From NCBI RefSeq assembly GCF_036013645.1, contig NZ_CP107869.1, forward strand, positions 7,440,001 through 7,504,000: 64,000 nt of DNA, given 5' to 3'. The stretch's first letter is position 1; each line of letters opens with the position of its first letter. This stretch comes from Streptomyces sp. NBC_00490. GTDB lineage: Bacteria > Actinomycetota > Actinomycetes > Streptomycetales > Streptomycetaceae. Below the pieces are notes generated by a model. It was not told the DNA's origin, made no database searches, and saw only the letters and a list, made by a program, of their open reading frames with translations. The position numbers and the translations under genes were made by a program. Below, one piece after another: positions 58,882 to 64,000 of this stretch.

Positions 58882-60795
58882 TCAGCTTGTGATCACGTCT
58901 GCGATGGTCCGCAGCTCCACCCACAACACCCCGCCGTACACGGAGCGGTTGTTGCCGGGCTGGGCTGCCTGCTCGAAGCGGTAGTCATCGATCACCACCA
59001 GGTCAGAGGTGCCGTTCTTCAGGTCCTGGAAGGCGACGGCATCGCCGCGAGAGAAGATCTGCTCAAACATGGCCAGGCGCGCGAGGCTACGACCCTCGTA
59101 GCCGACTTGCTGCCCTGAACTCGTCATCTCCTTGTCCCAGCACGCCAGCGGGATAGTGATCACGCGCTGGCGCACGGCCCCCGGCATGGCCTTGAGCTGC
59201 CATCCGTTGACCTCACCGCCCTTGGTCGTGTCCGTCCCGGACCTGCTCAGGGTCAGCTTCAGCTGCACCCACTCCGAGGCGGAGGAGGGCGCGGGCAGGA
59301 TGACGTCCTGAATGACCTGAGAGCCGCCCTGCGAGACGGTGAGGACCGAGGTATCCCCGCCTCCCGGATCGAGCACGGAGACGCCCACGGACCCCCATAG
59401 AGGGGTCGGGGTCTTCACGGAGACGAACTTGAAGATCTTGTTTTCGAGCGTGTTGTAGCGCACCCGACCCGTGGTCAGGGTGCCGCTGGACTCCAGCACG
59501 GTGGCGGACTCCAGGTAGGCCGCCTGGCCCGAGACGGCCACCACCATGCGGTCCGAATTGCCAAAGTTGGTGGCCCCGGTGACCTCACCGGTCACGTGCG
59601 TCTGAAGGTCCGTCGCGTAGGCGAAGCGCACGGACGGACTGATGTCGCCGCCCTGGAGCGGCTGGCCGAGATCTACCCGATACAGCCCGCTGTTGCCAGA
59701 GATGGCGTTCGTTGCCCCGACGAAGAAGAAGCGGTCATAGGCCGCGATGGCCTTCACGCCCGAGGAGTTGGTGAAGAGCAGCGGCCCGTACTGAATGTCC
59801 CCGTTGTCGTCGATCTGCCCGACCCGGAAGCCCCTGTTGGTGCCGATGCCCACGAAGCTGCCCAGGTACGTGGTGATGGCGTAGACGATCTCGCCGCGCG
59901 GCAGCTGGGCGGCGAGTACGCCGCCCGAGGACAGCACCGGCACCGCCCCGCTGGTGTCCAGGCCGAATTTGAGGATCTCGCCCTGGCTCCCGGCATGGCC
60001 GGCCGCGTAGATGGCGTTGGTGCCCTCCGCGAAGTCGGTGAAGACGAAGGCCGAGTTGAGGTGCGTGAACCTCAAGTTCTTCGCGGGCGTGTTGTCGCAC
60101 TCGTAGATCTTGTTGTCCAGGGCCAGCATGAGGCGGCCCTTCACCCACCGGCACACCACGGCCGTGGTGCCCGTGGTCACGAACGAAGCGCCGACGCCGT
60201 TCCCGGCGCCCTTGTAGACCGCCACGTCGTCCGCGGCGAAGTAGTTCGTGCCGTCGCTCGTCAGAGAGCGGATGACGTTCGCCCCGCCCCACGTGATGGT
60301 CGTGGTGGCGGCGCCCGTGTCGCTCTTCAAGGCCGTGCCCGCGGCCGACCAGAAGCGGTCAGTGCCGTCGTTCCAGCCCACCACGAAGTGGGGGTTGGCG
60401 GTGCCGTCAGAGACTCGCAGAGACGTGGAGCGCAAGAGCGTGAGCCGGCCGTTCACCCACGGGTTCAGGCCCACGGATTCCCCGTAGCGGATGGCGTACT
60501 GGTTGTCCGCCGAAGGGTCCTGGTAGAGGACCCCGGCGCCGCCGATCCAGGACGACTGAGAGCGCAGCCACCAGGAGGCGAGCGACTGTTCGCCAGGTAC
60601 CTGCTGGTTGTCGAACTGTTCCTTTTTGATGGGCGCTCCGGCCCTGGTCATCTTCCGCTCATCGGAGATGGCGGAGAGCCAGGGCATCCCGCTCAGGGCG
60701 AACTGGTACTGAACGCCCGACAGGGCGAAACTCGATGCTGCGGCGGTCATCCGCCCGGACAGGGCGAAGGGCAGCCGGCTCACGATGCCTGCCAT
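58882..60795 (-). CDS. Large tail-associated protein, beta-propeller-like
   Basis: 637 residues from ATG 60795, which overlaps the tail-fibre stop (TAATG). The first 36 residues contain the pentapeptide FALSG three times (10-14, 23-27, 32-36), probably a virion-attachment segment. The rest is repetitive beta sheet with Gly/Asn turns (TSDGTNYFAADDVAVYKG, RGEIVYAITTYLGSFVGIG, FFVGATNAISGNSGLYRVDL), like a propeller or beta-helix minor tail protein. Likely receptor-binding or baseplate component. Confidence 0.75.
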   Translation of the reverse strand: MAGIVSRLPFALSGRMTAAASSFALSGVQYQFALSGMPWLSAISDERKMTRAGAPIKKEQFDNQQVPGEQSLASWWLRSQSSWIGGAGVLYQDPSADNQYAIRYGESVGLNPWVNGRLTLLRSTSLRVSDGTANPHFVVGWNDGTDRFWSAAGTALKSDTGAATTTITWGGANVIRSLTSDGTNYFAADDVAVYKGAGNGVGASFVTTGTTAVVCRWVKGRLMLALDNKIYECDNTPAKNLRFTHLNSAFVFTDFAEGTNAIYAAGHAGSQGEILKFGLDTSGAVPVLSSGGVLAAQLPRGEIVYAITTYLGSFVGIGTNRGFRVGQIDDNGDIQYGPLLFTNSSGVKAIAAYDRFFFVGATNAISGNSGLYRVDLGQPLQGGDISPSVRFAYATDLQTHVTGEVTGATNFGNSDRMVVAVSGQAAYLESATVLESSGTLTTGRVRYNTLENKIFKFVSVKTPTPLWGSVGVSVLDPGGGDTSVLTVSQGGSQVIQDVILPAPSSASEWVQLKLTLSRSGTDTTKGGEVNGWQLKAMPGAVRQRVITIPLACWDKEMTSSGQQVGYEGRSLARLAMFEQIFSRGDAVAFQDLKNGTSDLVVIDDYRFEQAAQPGNNRSVYGGVLWVELRTIADVITS

Positions 60796-61994
60796 TACGC
60801 CTCCCGGTACCAGCCCTGAAGAGTGATGATCGTGCCGGACTGGATATAGCCGGACTGCATGCCCTGGTTGTCGTACATGTTCACGGCCATGGCCGTACCG
60901 GCACCGCCCGCCAGGATCTGGCCCATGACCATGCCGGGGCTGATCACGTTCGTCCCGGTGATGAAGCCGGAGACGAACTGCCGCGTGCTCGCCGCCCCGT
61001 TGCCCTCACGGAACGGCGTGCTCGGCAGGTTCCCTTGGATGTTGACCGCACCGGAACCGCTGGCGCTCCATACCGTGTAGATCTCGAAGAAGACGATCTT
61101 GCCCAGCTTCTTGTACCAGCCCACGTTCGTGGTCGTCGCCGGAGAGCCGGTGATCGTCCACGTCGGCGTGAAGGGCGTCCATGTGGTGGTGCCGACCGAG
61201 AGGTCTGCGCCCACGGAGAAGGCGTCGTCCGTGGCCAGGACGTTGGCCGCGGAGCGGTACAGGTTCGTGTCCACGGCAGCGGCGCCAGAGCCCCACTGCA
61301 ACCCGCCCCCCGCCAGGATCTCGACCCTGTTCTGTGCGTCACCCGTGACCGAGGCGCGCAGCGCCAGGTTCGTGTCCGCACCACGCTGGAAGAGCACACC
61401 AGCACTGGTCAGGAAGGTCGGGGCACCGGTGAAGTTCACGTTGCCGGACAGCGTGGGGTTCCCGGTGAACATCCCGGCCAGGGCTGCGCCGCTGGAGATG
61501 CTCGGGGTGCCGGACAGCACCGCCGCACCCGAGAGAGTCACGGCCCCGGAGAAGGTGGGCGCACCGGTGAAGGTGCCCGACAGGGCACCACCGTTGACGG
61601 TCGGGGAGGTCAGCGTCTTGTTCGTCAGCGTCTGCGTCTGCGTGGCGCCCACCAGGGCGCCGGTGACCCCGTGCACGGACGCCGTGGCGTCCTCGTGCGT
61701 GCGGAAGTCCACGGCATCCTGGGCGTTGTAGACGTGCCGGACCACGGCGCCGATCGAGTGCGACTGCGCAGAGGTCCCGGAGAAGCCGCGGGTCACCGTG
61801 AGCGTGGTCCCGGCCACGCCCGTGACCACCACCAGCTCCTCCGCGGAGGCCCCGTAGTCCAGCGCCAGGACGTAGGGCGTGGTGCCGGGGAAGCCCGTGG
61901 TTGCGGCGACCGTCACGGACGTGGCGGCGCCGGAGATGTTGCCGGACAGCGTGGTCTGAATGGCCGTGTTGGAGTAGTTGTAGGCGTTCGCCAC
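60795..61994 (-). CDS. Tail fibre protein
   Basis: 399 residues from ATG 61994. Signature tail-fibre segment TQTQTLTNKTLTSPTVNGG, then collagen-like/beta repeats with FTGAPTFSG, LSGTPSISSG and FTGNPTLSG units, and a Gly/Trp-rich C-terminal part (WTPTWTITG-like, GKIVFFEIYTVWSASGSG). The N-terminus SVTVAATTGFPGTTPYVLALDYG resembles phage adhesin collar domains. Trimeric host-recognition fibre is the likely role. Two bases separate its start from the upstream gene's stop. Confidence 0.85.
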   Translation of the reverse strand: MANAYNYSNTAIQTTLSGNISGAATSVTVAATTGFPGTTPYVLALDYGASAEELVVVTGVAGTTLTVTRGFSGTSAQSHSIGAVVRHVYNAQDAVDFRTHEDATASVHGVTGALVGATQTQTLTNKTLTSPTVNGGALSGTFTGAPTFSGAVTLSGAAVLSGTPSISSGAALAGMFTGNPTLSGNVNFTGAPTFLTSAGVLFQRGADTNLALRASVTGDAQNRVEILAGGGLQWGSGAAAVDTNLYRSAANVLATDDAFSVGADLSVGTTTWTPFTPTWTITGSPATTTNVGWYKKLGKIVFFEIYTVWSASGSGAVNIQGNLPSTPFREGNGAASTRQFVSGFITGTNVISPGMVMGQILAGGAGTAMAVNMYDNQGMQSGYIQSGTIITLQGWYREA

Positions 61995-61995
61995 G

Positions 61996-62901
61996 TCAGC
62001 TCCCCTGGAATGTCGCGAAGTTGGGGACCTCGTCGAACTGCCGAGTGCGCTCCTCTTGGAGCCGCTCGGCGTACAGGCTGGCGTACAGGGACGCGGCCTT
62101 GGCGGCCGACTGCGGAGGCACCAGGGCGGCCCGCTCGGTCGTCTCGACGCTCTGGAGCTGGAGGCGCGCGGCCTCCAGGCCGGGGATCAGGCGCTTGCAG
62201 GCGCCGTACGTGATCAGGTCCGCGAAACGCTCCGGGTAGCCCGTGGTCGTCAGCTCGTCGGAGCCGTTGACGAGAGCAGTCGGAGCCTTGGAGTAGACGA
62301 CCTTGATGGCCTGGCCGGCTGTGACGTAGTCGAAGACCTGAAGCGACTTCCCCGAGGGGAAGTTGGCGCTCCGGGCCTCGGGGTTGTAGCGCCAGTTCGG
62401 CAGCGGCTGCGCCACCTTGGACGGGCCGATCAGCTGGCCCGTCACGTACCAGACGCCCTCGACTTCCGAGGGAAGCTCGTACTCGATGACGGGTGCGAGC
62501 TTGGTCAGCTCCGTGGAGCCGAAGACCACAAGGTCCGGGTACAGGCAGCGGATCGTTTCGTTGACGGCCTCCTTGATCCGGACCTTGGGGAAGGCCGGGG
62601 AGGAGGTGATCAACGAGTTGACCGCGTGGGAGGCCGCCGTGGTGCCTTCGTACCCGCGGCCATTCGTCAGGCCCATGACGGAGACGACACCGCTCGTCGA
62701 GTCGTAGGCCTTGACCAGGATCAGTTCGTCGTCGATCTCGACCAGGCCGCGCGAGAGGTTGTTCACCGTCTCCGTGTCGCACGTGAAGGTCGTGTCCCCG
62801 GCGCCCATGGGCGCGGACAGCTCCGAGACGCTCTCCTGGCTCAGGGCGTAGCCCAGGAGATTCTGGCGGACCTTGCGGACGAGCTGATCGAAGGTCGTCA
62901 T
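61996..62901 (-). CDS. Phage structural/adaptor protein
   Basis: 301 residues from ATG 62901. MTTFDQLVRKVRQNLLGYAL start, beta-rich first third (GDTTFTCDTETVNNLSRGLV), and a helical rest (ADLITYGACKRLIPGLEAAR, AASLYASLYAERLQEE). Similar segments occur in head-tail adaptor or tail-connector proteins of dsDNA phages, but identity is tentative. One base from the next gene. Confidence 0.6.
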   Translation of the reverse strand: MTTFDQLVRKVRQNLLGYALSQESVSELSAPMGAGDTTFTCDTETVNNLSRGLVEIDDELILVKAYDSTSGVVSVMGLTNGRGYEGTTAASHAVNSLITSSPAFPKVRIKEAVNETIRCLYPDLVVFGSTELTKLAPVIEYELPSEVEGVWYVTGQLIGPSKVAQPLPNWRYNPEARSANFPSGKSLQVFDYVTAGQAIKVVYSKAPTALVNGSDELTTTGYPERFADLITYGACKRLIPGLEAARLQLQSVETTERAALVPPQSAAKAASLYASLYAERLQEERTRQFDEVPNFATFQGS

Positions 62902-62902
62902 G

Positions 62903-63283
62903 TCACGCCGCCATCATGGTGGCGGTGCAGGTACCGGCGCCCGAGATGCCAGACAGGGACGTGCGGTAGTAGCGGAACGCCTTGTCGACGCTGGTGGCGG
63001 TCACCGTTCCCGCGGCGGTCAGCGCCACGGTGGCGCCCGTGGAGACCCACGTGGCCCCGTCCAGGGACCCTTCGATCGTCAGCGTCCCCGCCAGGGTTGC
63101 CGTACCCACGGCCACTACCGTGGCCACGGTCTTTGCGGAGCCGTAGGACACCGTGCCGCCCGTAGCGGCACCGGTCACGGCGTTGAGCGTCAGCGAGGCG
63201 TTCTGCGCGCCCGTGCTGACCTGAAGCGCGTTATCCGCACCGGCGTTCACGCCGTCGATGGAGACCTTCATCTCTGCCGACAT
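62903..63283 (-). CDS. Phage structural protein, unknown
   Basis: 126 residues from ATG 63283. Thr/Ala/Gly-rich beta protein (MSAEMKVSIDGVNAG start; GTATLAGTLTIEGSLDGATW; AFRYYRTSLSG). The segment LDGATWVSTGATV resembles discoidin-like modules seen in tail or decoration proteins. No family confirmed. Confidence 0.6.
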   Translation of the reverse strand: MSAEMKVSIDGVNAGADNALQVSTGAQNASLTLNAVTGAATGGTVSYGSAKTVATVVAVGTATLAGTLTIEGSLDGATWVSTGATVALTAAGTVTATSVDKAFRYYRTSLSGISGAGTCTATMMAA

Positions 63284-63284
63284 G

Positions 63285-63572
63285 TCAGGCCCCTTCCGGC
63301 ATCGGAGTGGCCAGGGAGAAGTCCTTGCCGTATGCCGCACCCGCGGCATCCGAGAGCTTCACGGCTTCCGTGATCTTGTTCATGGTGGTGCCGTCCGGCT
63401 GGATACCCTCCTTGCGCACCGTGCGGTACGCCTCCAGCTCCGCGTCCCACTTCTTCTGTGTGGTGCCGTCCAGCCCCTTGGAGGGGCTCGCGAGGTACGT
63501 ACGCACACCGGCGTCACGCAGGCAGTCACCCCACGTGGCGTGATCCTTCGTCTTGCATCCCTTACGGCACAT
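63285..63572 (-). CDS. Small phage protein with N-terminal Cys pair
   Basis: 95 residues from ATG 63572. MCRKGCKTKDHATWGDCLRD start with three cysteines and a His; remainder helical and charged (KKWDAELEAYRTVRKEGIQP). Start overlaps the stop of the upstream gene (TGATG). Function unknown. Confidence 0.6.
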   Translation of the reverse strand: MCRKGCKTKDHATWGDCLRDAGVRTYLASPSKGLDGTTQKKWDAELEAYRTVRKEGIQPDGTTMNKITEAVKLSDAAGAAYGKDFSLATPMPEGA

Positions 63573-63712
63573 CAGTGACGCCCCGGCTCCTGCATGCCTT
63601 CAGCACGCGTGTGGCACCCCTCGGTCGTGCGGGTGAGGATCTCTTGCTCGTCCTGGTTGGTGAGCTGGTGGTTGCCGCCCGGCCCGACCGGGCAGCACTT
63701 CTGGTCATCCAT
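63572..63712 (-). CDS. 46-residue Cys/His phage protein
   Basis: ATG 63712 with AGGAG upstream, stop at 63572 overlapping the next start. MDDQKCCPVGPGGNHQLTNQ and EGCHTRAEGMQEPGRH carry three Cys and three His. Its tight coupling on both sides argues for a real gene. No family recognised. Confidence 0.55.
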   Translation of the reverse strand: MDDQKCCPVGPGGNHQLTNQDEQEILTRTTEGCHTRAEGMQEPGRH

Positions 63713-63721
63713 GGGGATCTC

Positions 63722-64000
63722 CTAGGAGAGGGCGGCCCAGCGGGCCCCGGACGTGACGGTCTGGCTGGCGAGCGTGATCGAGGCAGGAAGCGACGTCTGG
63801 GCGGTCGGCCCGGTCAGGAACCGGGACGCAGCCGTGGACAGCCCGGCGCTCACGGTGGTGGCGCCACCGGCGCCCATGGCGAACTGCGGCGGCGTGGTGC
63901 CGACGCTGAGAATCGCGACGTAGTAGGAGCCCACGGCCAGGGTCTGGGGGGCGGACAGGGCGATCGTCTTCAGGCCCGTGCTCGTCCAGTTGGCCGACTG
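63722..64000 (-). CDS. Phage structural protein, 5' part outside window
   Basis: Open to the right edge; the visible C-terminal 92 residues are Thr/Ser/Ala/Gly-rich beta sequence (TGLKTIALSAPQTLAVGSYY, VSAGLSTAASRFLTGPTAQT, ARWAALS end), typical of tail-fibre or tail-tip carbohydrate-binding domains. A GTG at 63934 is an internal codon, not the likely start. Family unknown. Confidence 0.6.
   Translation of the reverse strand, partial: QSANWTSTGLKTIALSAPQTLAVGSYYVAILSVGTTPPQFAMGAGGATTVSAGLSTAASRFLTGPTAQTSLPASITLASQTVTSGARWAALS

Larger units (their letters stand above)
49640..64000. mobile_element. Integrated temperate actinophage (left part)
   Basis: Contiguous phage block running from the interrupted LLM gene to beyond the right edge. 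Gene organisation changes at once: very short, overlapping genes, more relaxed codon choice than the host genes, no host functions. Rightward early module (49753-57589): WhiB-like regulator, PD-(D/E)XK nuclease, RecA/DnaB-like ATPase, resolvase-like nuclease, CHC2 and Toprim primase parts. Leftward late module (63,9xx to 57818): tail proteins, tail fibre, adaptor-like protein, PG-binding protein, holin-like membrane protein. Integrase, repressor, terminase, portal and capsid must lie to the right. Left boundary is accurate to perhaps 20 bp. Confidence 0.88.

Overview
The window is high-GC, with GTG/TTG starts, dense GTGA/ATGA gene overlaps and a gene set (cutS-type kinase, DUF4193, dut, DUF3710, SepF-like protein, katG-fur) that point to a Streptomyces chromosome. 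From about 49.65 kb to the right edge it continues into an integrated temperate phage whose far end lies outside the window. The left end resembles the S. coelicolor cutRS-dut neighbourhood as I remember it; no database was searched.

Host region, left to right. 1-4.7 kb: 3' end of a CutS-like sensor kinase, DUF4193, a membrane-associated protein, DUF3093, a PaaI-type thioesterase, dUTPase and DUF3710. 4.8-6.7 kb: a secreted alginate-lyase-like protein and an orphan ABC ATPase. 6.9-15.2 kb: a potassium-homeostasis block (KdpD/KdpE, two TrkA-type subunits, a KimA-like K+ importer) with an OB-fold protein and DUF3159. 15.3-19.4 kb: an RNA (uracil-5-)methyltransferase, a WGR-domain/beta-propeller protein and an unknown protein. 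19.5-20.8 kb: a frameshifted His-rich membrane protein and a YcnI copper protein. 21.0-29.3 kb: the most unusual host unit, an apparent iron-box-controlled three-gene operon with an oversized glutamate-synthase-like protein, a diflavin reductase and a HemS/ChuX-like protein. 29.4-41.5 kb: a small secreted protein, an aminotransferase, an NDH-2-like flavoprotein, katG with its fur regulator, a giant FAD/Fe-S oxidoreductase, a marR-yceI pair and a GT-C-like membrane protein. 41.5-49.1 kb: an assimilatory nitrate reductase fused to its own diflavin reductase, a SepF-like protein, an AAA-type ATPase, a MazG-like pyrophosphatase and small conserved proteins.

Prophage. An LLM-class F420-dependent oxidoreductase gene runs normally to about codon 195, then ends in an unrelated tail; this is the left junction. 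Rightward early genes follow, tightly overlapping: micro-membrane proteins, a WhiB-like regulator, a PD-(D/E)XK nuclease, a 41-residue classical C2H2 zinc finger, a RecA/DnaB-like ATPase, a PP-loop PAPS-reductase-like enzyme, a SLOG/DUF2493 protein, a resolvase-like nuclease, and a primase split into CHC2 and Toprim reading frames. A hairpin-rich terminator region at about 57.6-57.74 kb separates them from leftward late genes (tail, tail fibre, adaptor-like, PG-binding, holin-like). No integrase, repressor, capsid or terminase lies inside the window.

No rRNA, tRNA, CRISPR array or insertion sequence was recognised.
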